DNA of 64,000 nucleotides from Raskinella chloraquaticus (SeqCode) (GTDB taxonomy: Bacteria; Pseudomonadota; Alphaproteobacteria; Rhizobiales; UBA4765). The first letter of the stretch is position 1; every line of letters starts with the position of its first letter. Below the pieces are notes generated by a model. The model was not told the DNA's origin. It did not search any database and worked only from the letters and a program-made list of their open reading frames with translations. Both the position numbers and the translations under genes were made by a program. The stretch is from NCBI GenBank assembly GCA_002365175.1, contig DEZK01000027.1, positions 1-64,000 of the forward strand, read 5' to 3'. Positions 27,230 through 36,596 of the stretch are shown here, one piece after another.

Positions 27230-28339
27230 ATGTCGAAATCACTTCTCATTGCTGCGGTCGCACTTGTGGCCCTCGGTCTGCTCCTGGCCTTTCTGGCGCC
27301 CACGGGAAATATGGGCGCGCAGGAAGCGTTCTATGCGCGCCTGCTCCTTCTCATCCCGTCCCTGATCTGCAGCCTCATTCTCTTCGGTTTCAGTGCGGTC
27401 GTTGGCGCGATCCAGAGATTGGAGACGCAAGGCGAACAATTACGTCTTCTTCTGGCCGCCCGAGGCGCTGATGCGGGAGCTGATCGCCCGCCCGTCAAGA
27501 TCACCTTTCCAGGCAATGAGGAGGAAGCGCAGCCACGCCCCCGCGGGAATGTCTTCGGCCGGGCGATGGACAAGGTGCGCAACGGGCGCAATCCGCCAAA
27601 ATCGCCCGAGATGGATATGGTGACGGCTGATGATGCGGGGGATTTCCTGACTGCGTCCGCTGTCGTAGCCGACCATAAACGATCAGACCCGCCGCCGCTG
27701 ACGTCCGCTGCGCCGCCAGCGGTCGTGAGACCTGCCGCTCCTCATGGCGATGACGATCTGCCACGGGCTCAGCCCGAAGCGCGGAAAGAGCGTGATTCGC
27801 GGTTTCCCGACGTTTCGCTGCCGGCCCCCGCAGCTGATGATGATTACCAGCCGAAGCCTGTCGGCATACCGCCGATGAACCCGGTGCCCCGCGCGGGAAT
27901 GCCGCCTTTGACGCCGCGCCCGCCTATTGCACCTCTTGCTCCGTTGAAATCGGCCCCGGCTGCCTTGCCGACATTGCCGCCCACGCCGGAGCCGACGGTG
28001 ATGCCCGCAGCAATTTCCCCCCCAGTGGCACCCCCCATGGCGCCATCCCGGGTCGACGCGACACCGGCTGCGCCGACAGTCGATGCTGGCGCACCCGGTA
28101 TCGCTTCCCAACCAGCTGCGAGAGCGCCAACCATTGCGGAATTGCTGGAGCGCGATCTTGCCAATTGGGAACCGCCCGCAGAACCGGTCCGGCCGCAGCT
28201 CGTCCGTGAAGGCCAGTTTGCCGGGCGCACCTATCGCACCTATGACGATGGTTCGCTTGAGATCGATACCGACCAGTCGACCTTGCGCTTTGATTCGCTT
28301 GACGAATTCCGTGCCTTTATCGGCAATCCGACGTCCTGA
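27230..28339 (+). CDS. Proline-rich membrane protein with two N-terminal helices, unknown
   Basis: The 369-residue protein has two N-terminal membrane helices (about residues 5-23 and 38-62) and a short amphipathic segment. A long proline/alanine-rich disordered region (about 85-295) follows. The conserved-looking C-terminal part contains PTIAELLERDLANW and ends in a compact segment with GRTYRTYDDGSLEIDT. The C-terminal segment may bind a partner through a short beta structure. No known family was recognised. The ATG at 27230 is 80 bases after leuD. Confidence 0.65.
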   Translation: MSKSLLIAAVALVALGLLLAFLAPTGNMGAQEAFYARLLLLIPSLICSLILFGFSAVVGAIQRLETQGEQLRLLLAARGADAGADRPPVKITFPGNEEEAQPRPRGNVFGRAMDKVRNGRNPPKSPEMDMVTADDAGDFLTASAVVADHKRSDPPPLTSAAPPAVVRPAAPHGDDDLPRAQPEARKERDSRFPDVSLPAPAADDDYQPKPVGIPPMNPVPRAGMPPLTPRPPIAPLAPLKSAPAALPTLPPTPEPTVMPAAISPPVAPPMAPSRVDATPAAPTVDAGAPGIASQPAARAPTIAELLERDLANWEPPAEPVRPQLVREGQFAGRTYRTYDDGSLEIDTDQSTLRFDSLDEFRAFIGNPTS

Positions 28340-28409
28340 GGCGGAACAGGCTCAGCCTGCCGCGAAAGTGCTTGATCCTGACGCTGGTCCGGGTCCGCTG
28401 CAAAAGGCC

Positions 28410-28784
28410 TCAGCGGTCGCTGAGCAGGCGTCCGCCCCATGGAGAATCAAAGGAAAAGCTTGTCTGGGGATAGGGCAGATAGTACGGATCGCGGCGCAGA
28501 TTGACCTGATCGTAACCGGAAATATCACGACCCGTGGTGCGGAAGCGGGGATCGGCGCCGAGCACAGAGCCACGTACTTCATCCGAGGACACGATTGTTC
28601 CTGCCGTCAGATAACGCGGCGTAATAACGACCGTCTGGGTGCGCCCGCGTATCGCTACCGGCTTGGTAGCCGGTTTCTTGACATTGCGTGCTTTAACAGC
28701 GCCTTCCTGCGCCTGCGCCGCCACCACACCTGACAGGCTGACGGCGAGAGCGAGGGACAGGGCAGCAAGAAGAGGACGGCGCAT
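28410..28784 (-). CDS. Small exported protein, unknown
   Basis: The 124-residue protein begins with a signal peptide ending VVAAQAQ. After it comes a lysine/arginine-rich segment, then TQTVVITPRYLTAGTIVSSDEVRGSV and a C-terminal RRDPYYLPYPQTSFSFDSPW (partial quotes). It is probably periplasmic. The start at 28784 has GGTGGAG six bases upstream. It is divergent from gloB (136 bases between starts) and convergent with the proline-rich membrane protein. No family was recognised. Confidence 0.65.
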   Translation of the reverse strand: MRRPLLAALSLALAVSLSGVVAAQAQEGAVKARNVKKPATKPVAIRGRTQTVVITPRYLTAGTIVSSDEVRGSVLGADPRFRTTGRDISGYDQVNLRRDPYYLPYPQTSFSFDSPWGGRLLSDR

Positions 28785-28920
28785 GAGATTCTCCACCGGG
28801 GGCGCGTGATCGCCTCTATATAGCCTGAACCGGTACTGCTTTGAAAGTCGCAATTCCACGAAGGACTTGCCAACCAAACGCCCGCGTGGCGATGTTGTAT
28901 CTTTGTAACGTTCGAGGGAG

Positions 28921-29694
28921 GTGGAGTTGACGCTTGAGATCGTGCAATTGCTCTGTGGCCGCGACAACTACGCCGCCCTGCTCCATGACACGGCATCGGG
29001 CATGACGGGTGTCGTCGACACGCCTGATGGGGGCCCGATTGCGGCTGAACTGAAACGTCGGGGCTGGGGTCTCGATGTGATCTGGACCACCCATCATCAT
29101 GGCGACCACACGGCAGGCCATTTGCTTCTGAAATCGGCCTACAATTGCAAAATTATCGCGCCCAAGCGCGAATTTGCCAAGGTCCCCGGCGCCGACACAG
29201 CGGTAAGTGGCGGTGACGTTTTCAACTTCGCGGGCCGTCAGGTTTCCGTCATCGACACGCCCGGCCACACCAGCGGACATATCACCTTCCACATTCCTGA
29301 TGAGAATATCATGTTTGCGGGCGACACCTTGTTTGCGCTGGGATGCGGGCGTTTGCTGGAAGACACGCCGCAGGCGATGTGGACGTCACTGCAGAAACTG
29401 CGCGCGCTATCGCCGCACACCCAGGTCTATTGCGGCCATGAATATACTGAATCCAATGCCCGCTTCGCCCTCACCATCGAACCTGACAATCCGGCGCTCC
29501 AGGCGCGTGCGGCGAAGGTTTTCGCGCAGCGCGCATCGTCCCTGCCAACGGTTCCCTCCAGTCTGAGCGAGGAGATCGCCACCAATCCCTTCCTGCGCGC
29601 CGACCATCCCGCGATTGCCGCTCATCTCGGCATGACGGGCGAGGCGCCGGACAGGGTGTTTGCGGAAATCCGCGCCCGCAAGGACCGTTTCTGA
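28921..29694 (+). CDS. gloB: Hydroxyacylglutathione hydrolase (glyoxalase II)
   Basis: The 257-residue metallo-beta-lactamase-fold enzyme hydrolyses S-lactoylglutathione, the last step of methylglyoxal detoxification. It has THHHGDHTAGH, DTPGHTSGHI, FAGDTLFALGCGRLLE and the C-terminal CGHEYTESNARFA; the C-terminal domain is typical of glyoxalase II. The start is GTG at 28921, but TTG at 28927, with GGGAGG upstream, is an alternative. The next gene begins about 30 bases later, so an operon is possible. Confidence 0.93.
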   Translation: MELTLEIVQLLCGRDNYAALLHDTASGMTGVVDTPDGGPIAAELKRRGWGLDVIWTTHHHGDHTAGHLLLKSAYNCKIIAPKREFAKVPGADTAVSGGDVFNFAGRQVSVIDTPGHTSGHITFHIPDENIMFAGDTLFALGCGRLLEDTPQAMWTSLQKLRALSPHTQVYCGHEYTESNARFALTIEPDNPALQARAAKVFAQRASSLPTVPSSLSEEIATNPFLRADHPAIAAHLGMTGEAPDRVFAEIRARKDRF

Positions 29695-29722
29695 GCCTGG
29701 CTCGATGTGACAGCTGATTGCC

Positions 29723-30157
29723 ATGCATAGGCCGCCTGCCGATATGATCATCAACCGGCTCGGGCTTCGGCCCCACCCCGAGGGTGGCTGGTATCGCGAG
29801 ACTTTTCGCGATGGCGCGGGCGTCGACGGGCGGGCGCGCTCGACGCTCATCTATTATCTGCTGAAGCATGGCGAACAATCAGCCTGGCATCGGATCGACG
29901 CGGTTGAGGTCTGGCACTGGTATGCGGGCGCGCCGCTTCGCCTGTCTCTGGCAGATGATGGCAAACCTGCCCGTACCGTCATACTTGGCGCGGACATCGC
30001 TGGTGGCGAAGTCCCGCAAATGGTCGTGCCGGTTGCCGTCTGGCAGGCGGCTGCGAGCATGGGTGAATGGACCTTGGTCGGCTGCCAGGTGGCGCCGGGC
30101 TTTGAGTTTTCAGGCTTTGACCTTGCCCCGCCCGACTGGAGACCGCCCGATGCCTGA
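29723..30157 (+). CDS. Cupin-family protein (DUF985)
   Basis: The 144-residue single-domain cupin has the family features LGLRPHPEGGWYRETF, STLIYYLL, WHRIDAVEVWHWYAG and VGCQVAPGFEFSGF. DUF985 cupins have no established enzymatic role; His residues in the barrel could bind metal. A second ATG at 29744 is possible. The end overlaps the next gene's start (ATG at 30150), suggesting coupled translation. Confidence 0.85.
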   Translation: MHRPPADMIINRLGLRPHPEGGWYRETFRDGAGVDGRARSTLIYYLLKHGEQSAWHRIDAVEVWHWYAGAPLRLSLADDGKPARTVILGADIAGGEVPQMVVPVAVWQAAASMGEWTLVGCQVAPGFEFSGFDLAPPDWRPPDA

Positions 30158-30893
30158 GCTTACCCGCATCCGTCATTGTGAAGAGATCACCTTCAACTCC
30201 TGGCCTGCGCTTGCCACCCTTTATGTCGATGGCTGGCTGGCACGCTTTGCCAATGGTGTGACGGGGCGGTCGAATTCGCTGAACGCGCTTTGTCCGGGCG
30301 GGCGCCCGCTTGATGATATTCTGGCGGCAGCCGCTCCCGCCTATGCCGCCCGCCATCTGCCGATGATGCTGCGCCTGACGCCGCTGTGCCCGCCGGGGAC
30401 AAGAGAGGCTGTAATCGCCAAAGGCTGGCGGATCGAAAAGGAAAGTCATGTTTTCGGCTGCGATGTGACCCGTCCGGTCATCGATCCTGCCGTTATCATG
30501 TCGTCTGTTTCGACTGCGGACTGGCGCAACGCCTATCAGCAGGCTAATCCACGCTTTGATGCCGCCGGCATGGAGACGCTGGCCAACATGCATGCGGCGC
30601 TTGTGCCGCGCGCTTCCTTCGCCAAGCTGGTTGAAGAGGGCGAAAACCGCGCGCTTGGCATGGCGGTGGTCGAGCGGGAAACCGTCTCGCTGCATGAAAT
30701 TGCAACCCTTGGCGCAGCGCGTGGACGCGGCCTTGGCAAACGGCTCGTCAGCTCGCTGCTTGCCTGGGGCGCGGCGCACGGTGCAAAGGAAGCGATCCTG
30801 CAAGTGCAGGCTGACAACACGCCAGCAATCAGGCTTTACCGCAGCCTCGGCTTTACCCGTCTCTATGATTATTGTTACGCAGTGGCACCCTGA
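30150..30893 (+). CDS. GNAT-family N-acetyltransferase
   Basis: The 247-residue protein has a C-terminal GNAT fold. The acetyl-CoA pyrophosphate loop is ATLGAARGRGLGKRLV, followed by LQVQADNTPAIRLYRSLGF. The N-terminal half (about 1-120) is a divergent GNAT-like part with SNSLNAL. The substrate is unknown. The start overlaps the cupin stop by eight bases, and the gene is convergent with the DMT transporter (19-base overlap). Confidence 0.8.
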   Translation: MPELTRIRHCEEITFNSWPALATLYVDGWLARFANGVTGRSNSLNALCPGGRPLDDILAAAAPAYAARHLPMMLRLTPLCPPGTREAVIAKGWRIEKESHVFGCDVTRPVIDPAVIMSSVSTADWRNAYQQANPRFDAAGMETLANMHAALVPRASFAKLVEEGENRALGMAVVERETVSLHEIATLGAARGRGLGKRLVSSLLAWGAAHGAKEAILQVQADNTPAIRLYRSLGFTRLYDYCYAVAP

Positions 30894-31756
30894 GATTTGC
30901 GCGCCGCGATCACCGCGCCCAGCGTCACCAGCCCCATCGCAACCAGTACGGTTGGTGTCAGTGTCGCGCGCCCGAAGAGGGCGAGCAGCAGCGTCGAGAT
31001 CACCGGCGTCCCATACGACAACACGCCCAGAAGCTGGATGTCGCCATGCTTCATCCCGACATCCCAGGCATAGAAGGCAAGGCCCGTCGGAAAGAGACCA
31101 AGCAGCAGGATCGCCAGCCAGCCCGTGATATCGCCGGGCCACACCGTCGTCTCGAAACCGAGATGGGCGATCATCGCCAGCAAGGCCGAGACGAGACAGA
31201 AGCCAGCAATGCTGTCACTCGACACCGCACCCAGCAGGCGCGACAGCACCGAATAGCTCGACCAGATAACGGCACAGGCGAGGGCTGCCGCATAGCCCGT
31301 CGCGTAGGCGCCATCGGGCGAAAAGCCACCACCGCCGCTCACCAGCATGCCGGCACCGAGAAAACCGAGCCCTGCGCCGATGACATGAACGGTCCGCAGA
31401 TGCTCGCCCGGCAGGAATGACGACATCAGAACGATCAGCAACGGCCACAGATAGGCAATCAGGCTGGCATCCGCCGCAGGCGCCAGCTTCAGCGCCGTGA
31501 AATAGGCGAGGTGATAGCCAAACAGGCCGAAAATCCCGAGCGCCCAGGCGCGGCGTGGCGCGCCAAGCGCCTTCCAGGCGCCAGGCCGCACCAGCCATGA
31601 CAAGACGCCGATGAAGCCGCCGATGCCAAGTGTCATTGCGGTGAGCTGGAGAGGCGGAATATCGCTGGCCAGGCTCGTCAACGTCGCCAGCATCCCCCAC
31701 ATGCCAAGGGCCGCCACACCGCATGAGGTGGCAGCCCTTGTCGAGATAATTGTCAT
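30875..31756 (-). CDS. DMT/EamA-family transporter
   Basis: The 293-residue protein has about ten membrane helices in two EamA repeats, for example LTAMTLGIGGFIGVLSWLV and ALACAVIWSSYSVLSRLL. Members export amino acids, metabolites or drugs; the substrate here cannot be told. The start at 31756 gives the normal length and lies 11 bases past the phaB stop. Upstream ATGs at 31789 and 31849 would overlap phaB and lack better ribosome-binding sites. Confidence 0.82.
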   Translation of the reverse strand: MTIISTRAATSCGVAALGMWGMLATLTSLASDIPPLQLTAMTLGIGGFIGVLSWLVRPGAWKALGAPRRAWALGIFGLFGYHLAYFTALKLAPAADASLIAYLWPLLIVLMSSFLPGEHLRTVHVIGAGLGFLGAGMLVSGGGGFSPDGAYATGYAAALACAVIWSSYSVLSRLLGAVSSDSIAGFCLVSALLAMIAHLGFETTVWPGDITGWLAILLLGLFPTGLAFYAWDVGMKHGDIQLLGVLSYGTPVISTLLLALFGRATLTPTVLVAMGLVTLGAVIAARKSQGATA

Positions 31757-31766
31757 CGCAGTTGTA

Positions 31767-32492
31767 TCAGCCGAAGAATTGTCCGCCATTGGCGCTGATG
31801 GTGGAGCCGGTGATGAAACCTGCTTCATCGGCGGCAAGGAAGACGACACAACGGGCGATTTCCTCCGGTGTCCCCAGACGACCGACGGGGATCTGCGGCA
31901 CGATCTTGGTCTTGAGCACTTCCGGATCGATCGCCATCACCATTTCGGTCCCGATATAGCCGGGGCAGATGGCGTTGGCGGTGATGTTCTTGACTGCGCC
32001 TTCCTGCGCCAGCGCCCGCACGAAACCGATATCGCCAGCCTTCGCCGCCGAATAATTGGTCTGGCCCATCTGGCCCTTCTGGCCGTTGATCGAAGAGATG
32101 ACGATGACACGGCCGAAGCTGCGCGCGCGCATGCCCTCGATGACCGGTCGTGTCATGTTGAAGAGCGAATCAAGATTGGTGCGGATCACCGCCTGCCACT
32201 GATCCTTGGTCATGCGATGGAGGAAACCATCACGCGTGATGCCGGCATTGTTGACGAGGACATCGATCGGCCCGACCTCTGCCTCGACCCTGGCGACACC
32301 GGCCGCACAGGCGTCGAAATCGCCCACATCCCATTTGAACACAGGAATGCCGGTTGCCTTGTTGAAGGCGGCCGCTGCCTCATCATTGCCGGCATAATTG
32401 GCTGCGACCTTATAGCCTGCCGCCTGCAAGGCTTTTGAAATCGCTCCTCCGATGCCCCGGCTGCCGCCGGTCACGAGCGCTACACGTGCCAT
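31767..32492 (-). CDS. phaB: Acetoacetyl-CoA reductase
   Basis: The 241-residue short-chain dehydrogenase reduces acetoacetyl-CoA to (R)-3-hydroxybutyryl-CoA with NADPH for polyhydroxybutyrate. It has VTGGSRGIG, NNAGITRD, the catalytic Ser133/134 region ISSINGQ and Tyr147-x3-Lys151, and the PhaB-type GQMGQTNYSAAKAG and CPGYIGTEMV. The ribosome-binding site AGGGAGGA precedes the ATG. It follows phaA by 60 bases on the same strand. Confidence 0.94.
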   Translation of the reverse strand: MARVALVTGGSRGIGGAISKALQAAGYKVAANYAGNDEAAAAFNKATGIPVFKWDVGDFDACAAGVARVEAEVGPIDVLVNNAGITRDGFLHRMTKDQWQAVIRTNLDSLFNMTRPVIEGMRARSFGRVIVISSINGQKGQMGQTNYSAAKAGDIGFVRALAQEGAVKNITANAICPGYIGTEMVMAIDPEVLKTKIVPQIPVGRLGTPEEIARCVVFLAADEAGFITGSTISANGGQFFG

Positions 32493-32552
32493 AGAATCCT
32501 CCCTGATCTTCTTCTTGGCGTAATTTTTCTTGACTTAAACTTGTCTGCTGCC

Positions 32553-33725
32553 TCAGCGCGCGATGGTGAGCGCAATCCCCATGCCGCCACCGATGCACAG
32601 CGTTGCCAGACCTTTCTTGGCGTTGCGCCGCCCCATTTCATGCAGGAGCGTGGTGAGAATGCGTGCGCCGGAGGCGCCGATGGGGTGGCCGATGGCAATC
32701 GCGCCGCCATTGACGTTGACGATTGAGGTGTCCCAGCCGAGATCCTTGTTGACGGCGGCGGCTTGCGCTGCGAACGCCTCATTTGCTTCGATGAGGTCGA
32801 GATCGCCTGCCTTCCAGCCCGCTTTTTCCAGCGCCTTGCGTGAAGCCGGGATCGGGCCCGATCCCATCAGCGAGGGCTCGACCCCGACTGTTGCCCATGA
32901 GGCGATGCGGCCAAGCGGGGTGAGGCCGCGCTTTGCCGCCATGTCAGCCGACATCAGCACGAGCGCGGCCGCTCCGTCATTGATACCCGAGGCATTGCCG
33001 GCAGTTACCGTGCCATCCTTCTTGAAGACGGCCTTCAATGCCCGCGCCGCATCCATGGTGGCGCCGTGGCGGATATATTCATCCTTGTCGACGGTGACGT
33101 CGCCCTTGCGCGTCTTGATGATGACAGGCGCGATCTCATCAACGAATTTTCCGGCCTTTTGCGCCGCCTCCGCCTTGTTCTGGGAGGCGGTGGCGAAGAT
33201 ATCCTGCTCCTCGCGGGTGATCTGCCATTTCTCGGCGACGTTTTCGGCCGTGACGCCCATATGGTAGCCATGGAAGGCGTCCCACAGCCCGTCGCGGATC
33301 ATGGTGTCGATGAAGCCGTAATCGCCCATCTTGTGGCCGGCGCGCAGATGGGCGGCGTGGGTGGAGAGCGACATCGATTCCTGGCCGCCGGCCACGACAA
33401 TCTGCGAATCGCCATTGGCAATCGCCTGCATGCCAAGCGCCACCGCGCGCAGGCCCGAGCCGCATACCTGATTGATCGAGAGCGCCGTTGCCTTGGCAGG
33501 AATACCGGCAATCATCGCCGCCTGACGCGCCGGGTTCTGGCCTTGAGCGGCGGTCAGCACCTGGCCGAGGATAACATCATCGACCTCGCCGCCCTCGACC
33601 CTGGCGCGAGCGAGCGCTGCCATGATGGCCGTCTTGCCGAGTTCATGGGCCGGAACGCTCGCAAGCGCGCCGTTGAAGGAGCCGACCGGCGTGCGGGCGG
33701 CGCTGACGATGACGACGTCGTTCAT
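32553..33725 (-). CDS. phaA: Acetyl-CoA acetyltransferase (beta-ketothiolase)
   Basis: The 390-residue thiolase condenses two acetyl-CoA to acetoacetyl-CoA. The acyl-accepting Cys88 lies in NQVCGSGLRA. NGGAIAIGHPIGASGAR carries the catalytic His, and LCIGGGMGIAL near the C-terminus carries the second Cys. The ATG at 33725 has GGGAG upstream. Together with phaB it forms the precursor half of the polyhydroxybutyrate pathway; no phaC synthase lies in this window. Confidence 0.95.
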   Translation of the reverse strand: MNDVVIVSAARTPVGSFNGALASVPAHELGKTAIMAALARARVEGGEVDDVILGQVLTAAQGQNPARQAAMIAGIPAKATALSINQVCGSGLRAVALGMQAIANGDSQIVVAGGQESMSLSTHAAHLRAGHKMGDYGFIDTMIRDGLWDAFHGYHMGVTAENVAEKWQITREEQDIFATASQNKAEAAQKAGKFVDEIAPVIIKTRKGDVTVDKDEYIRHGATMDAARALKAVFKKDGTVTAGNASGINDGAAALVLMSADMAAKRGLTPLGRIASWATVGVEPSLMGSGPIPASRKALEKAGWKAGDLDLIEANEAFAAQAAAVNKDLGWDTSIVNVNGGAIAIGHPIGASGARILTTLLHEMGRRNAKKGLATLCIGGGMGIALTIAR

Positions 33726-33858
33726 GTGAATCTCCCGTTTTTTGGTTGGCCCACGCGCTGAGGCTGGTTAGCTCCGGCGTGGCGTCCGGTGTCTCGACAA
33801 CAATGCCCGCGTCCACCGCTCGAAGTCAATTTGCCGCACACAACTCTTATGTAGGTAG

Positions 33859-35100
33859 TTATGCGCCGATCAGCCCCTGCATCGGCCTGACGCCGGCGCT
33901 ATCGGGGAAAATCCTGTCTCCCAATACCTTGGCGCTGAGGCCGAACTGGTCGGCAAGCAGACCTTTGAAGACGCTTCTGAGGTCCGTTGTCGGTTTAAGA
34001 TCGCGGTTTTGATAAAGATCAGCCTCACTCAGCCCCGGCCAGTCGGCGATCACCCGCCCGCCCCTGATGGCGCCACCAGCGAGGAAGGCCATTGTACCGG
34101 TCCCGTGATCGGTGCCGATGGTGCCGTTGATGCGCGCGGTCCGCCCGAACTCGGTGACAGCGACAATCGCCGTGTTCTTCCAGCGCGCTCCGAGCCCCGT
34201 TTCGAAAGCCGCAAAGGCGCCATCAAGACCGCTCAGCAATTGCGCCAACCGCCCGGTCGGCCCGCCCTCATTGGCATGCGTATCCCAGCCATCAAAAGCC
34301 AGTGCTGCAATTCGCGGCCCCTCATCGCTGGCCATAAGGCGGGCTGCACCCTCGGCTGCCTGACGCATGCCGGGAATGGAATTAGGCCCGCCTCTGGGCT
34401 TGGCCGCCTCTGCGGTCAGGCCACCACGCTGCGCCAGCCTGTCGGTATCGATACCGCGGCTGAGGGCCGAGAAAAGGGTTTTGTCGCGATGCTGATAGAG
34501 ATCAAGCACGCGGGCGGTCAGATCATCCGCTGCACCGGGGACACCCTGTGGTGCCCAGCCGAGGACAGGGGCGGCCCCGCGCAGGATAAGCGGCGTTGCA
34601 ACGCCAATGCCCAGCGCCCGCGCCCGGGCGATCTTGTCGCCCTGAGGCAGCGCCTGTAGCGCCCGATTGAGCCAGCCCGAAGCGAGCGAGCCCACCCCCG
34701 GCAGACCGGATTCCAGCACGTCCTGGCCGTCGAAATGGGAACGGTCGCGATAATTGGTGGCCACCGCATGTATGATCGCGGCCTGTCCGGCGCGAAAATA
34801 GCGGGCGAAATGGCTCATGGCGGGATGAAGGACGAAAAAACTGTCGAGCGGCAATCCGCCATGGCTGCCCGTTGCCGCCAGCGCGAGATCGCCATGGAGC
34901 CTGGCGTAGTTTGGATCGCCCACCGGGCCGACCGCAGCCAGCCCATCAAGCGCGCCGCGCAGGATGATCACAACCAGCCGCGGATCGCGGCCATCGGCGG
35001 CAAAGGCGAGCCTTGGCATATGTGCCCAGGCAAAGAGCGCTCCGCTGCCCGCGAGCACACGCCGCCGCGACAGGCCAGGCTGTTCGCAAAAATCCCGCAT
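33859..35100 (-). CDS. Tat-exported DUF1501 protein
   Basis: The 413-residue protein starts with a twin-arginine signal (SRRRVLAGSGALFAW). The body belongs to DUF1501, which has a sulfatase/alkaline-phosphatase-like fold: LVVIILRGALDGL, FDGWDTHANEGG, and EFGRTARINGTIGTDHGTG as the metal-site region. Its enzymatic role is unknown. It is the second gene of a pair with the DUF1800 protein, five bases downstream, and both are probably periplasmic. The pair is widely distributed across bacteria. Confidence 0.87.
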   Translation of the reverse strand: MRDFCEQPGLSRRRVLAGSGALFAWAHMPRLAFAADGRDPRLVVIILRGALDGLAAVGPVGDPNYARLHGDLALAATGSHGGLPLDSFFVLHPAMSHFARYFRAGQAAIIHAVATNYRDRSHFDGQDVLESGLPGVGSLASGWLNRALQALPQGDKIARARALGIGVATPLILRGAAPVLGWAPQGVPGAADDLTARVLDLYQHRDKTLFSALSRGIDTDRLAQRGGLTAEAAKPRGGPNSIPGMRQAAEGAARLMASDEGPRIAALAFDGWDTHANEGGPTGRLAQLLSGLDGAFAAFETGLGARWKNTAIVAVTEFGRTARINGTIGTDHGTGTMAFLAGGAIRGGRVIADWPGLSEADLYQNRDLKPTTDLRSVFKGLLADQFGLSAKVLGDRIFPDSAGVRPMQGLIGA

Positions 35101-35105
35101 CGTCC

Positions 35106-36554
35106 CTATCTCCGTTGCATTTCAGGCGACATGAGCAGGAGCGCCAGGCCCTGCTGGCGGCTTTCTGCACGGCTTACCGCCTGGCGCGTTTCGATAGAAG
35201 CCGCCGCGCCGATCGCCCGGTCCAGAACGTCAAGCGGATTGGCGACGTCGCGCATCCGGTTGGCGATGAGGGCTGCCACGTCAAGACGCTGCTTCATGCC
35301 TTCGGCAGACGCCCAGGCGCTGACTGTGTCCGGCCAGCCATTGGGGCCCGGCGGCTGCCATAGCGGCATGCCAAGCAGGCTGAGCGCATTGAGCGTCGCA
35401 TCGGCATTCTCCGGCATGCGCCCCGTCAGGCGCGCGGCGGCGATCAGAAACTCATAAGGGTTGCGCATCTTGTCGAGCCGTGCTGCCCACGCTTCATCCG
35501 CCTCGATCAGTGCCAGCGTCACCGCCCGCAGATCACCACCGCTTTCGAGAAACCGTTTGGAGAGCCGCTGCACCAGTGCCGGTGGGGGAATATCAGCAAC
35601 AAAATGCTGAATCAGCTTGGTGGCGATGTGGCGGGCGGTCGCCGGGTGGCGGGCAAGATCGGCAAGGGCAGCCTCGCCCTGCTCGCTGCCGCCATCACGG
35701 TAGATTTTACCGAGCAGCGTTACCTCGCCAGGTTCATGGGCATTCGTATTGAAGATGAAACGACCCGGCTCGCCGAGCCGTCCCTCGCGCCCGACATAGG
35801 TCCAGCCGGTGATGATCCGCGCCAGCGCCGTCACATCGCCTTGGGTATATCCAGCGCCGACCCCCAGCGTATGCAGCTCAAGTATTTCGCGCCCGAGATT
35901 TTCATTGAGCCCGAGCTTCCGGTTAAGGCCGGCCTTTGACGTCGGGCCGACCGATTGCTGGTTATCAAGATAGTGCAGCATGGCCGGATGCTGTTCGACA
36001 GCCCGCAGCATGTCGGCGAAGCGCCCGAGGACATGCGGGCGAATGGCTTCGCGTTCGAAGGCGCCGGCGGTGATGCGCACAAACTGGCTTTTGCGTGCCG
36101 AGACGCAGAAATGATTTGACCAGAACGCAACCAGCCTTTCGCTGATCCCGCATCGGGCGGAAATGGCGCGTTGCAGACGGGCATAAGCGTCGGCGCGGAA
36201 GGCCTGCTGCTCGAGACTGGGCGGCTTTGCGGACGCTGGCTTCACGCCATCGCGAGGCTTGGCATTGTCAGGCGGCGCGCCGTTCGTCACCAGCGGTGGT
36301 TCGGACGCATTGTCTTTTGTCGTTTTGCGCTCCTGCTTGACGCGCTCCTGAGCATCAAACAGCGCCTGGATCAGAAGCGGGCTTGCTTTCAGTGGGGCGC
36401 CATCCAGCAGACTGACACCTGGCTGGTTCAGTTCAGCCTTGACGAAGCCACGCGGGTCGGCGGCGGCTGCCGCAATATCGCCATCGCCGCGCGAGCCATA
36501 ACCAAACCGTGTCAGCGCGACAAAACCCTGCCGTAATGCGTCCGGCGCTGCCAT
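35106..36554 (-). CDS. DUF1800 protein
   Basis: The 482-residue protein matches DUF1800, with LTRFGYG near the start, LVAFWSNHFCVS, and GLNENLGREILELHTLGV followed by GYTQGDVTALARIITGW. No signal peptide is obvious, so it may travel with its Tat-exported partner. A proline/lysine-rich insertion at about 75-115 (KQERKTTKDN) is less conserved. The function of DUF1800 is unknown. The ribosome-binding site GAGGAAC lies about nine bases before the ATG. It is divergent from phaR across a 226-base region. Confidence 0.87.
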   Translation of the reverse strand: MAAPDALRQGFVALTRFGYGSRGDGDIAAAAADPRGFVKAELNQPGVSLLDGAPLKASPLLIQALFDAQERVKQERKTTKDNASEPPLVTNGAPPDNAKPRDGVKPASAKPPSLEQQAFRADAYARLQRAISARCGISERLVAFWSNHFCVSARKSQFVRITAGAFEREAIRPHVLGRFADMLRAVEQHPAMLHYLDNQQSVGPTSKAGLNRKLGLNENLGREILELHTLGVGAGYTQGDVTALARIITGWTYVGREGRLGEPGRFIFNTNAHEPGEVTLLGKIYRDGGSEQGEAALADLARHPATARHIATKLIQHFVADIPPPALVQRLSKRFLESGGDLRAVTLALIEADEAWAARLDKMRNPYEFLIAAARLTGRMPENADATLNALSLLGMPLWQPPGPNGWPDTVSAWASAEGMKQRLDVAALIANRMRDVANPLDVLDRAIGAAASIETRQAVSRAESRQQGLALLLMSPEMQRR

Positions 36555-36596
36555 GCGTGTTGTTCCTCAGAGCCAAGCCTCCAGCTTAGCTTGCCG

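Noticed and set aside
29979..31142. Minus-strand open frame (387 codons) spanning the cupin, GNAT and DMT genes
   Set aside because: It is antisense to two genes and out of frame with the third; no conserved motif was visible.
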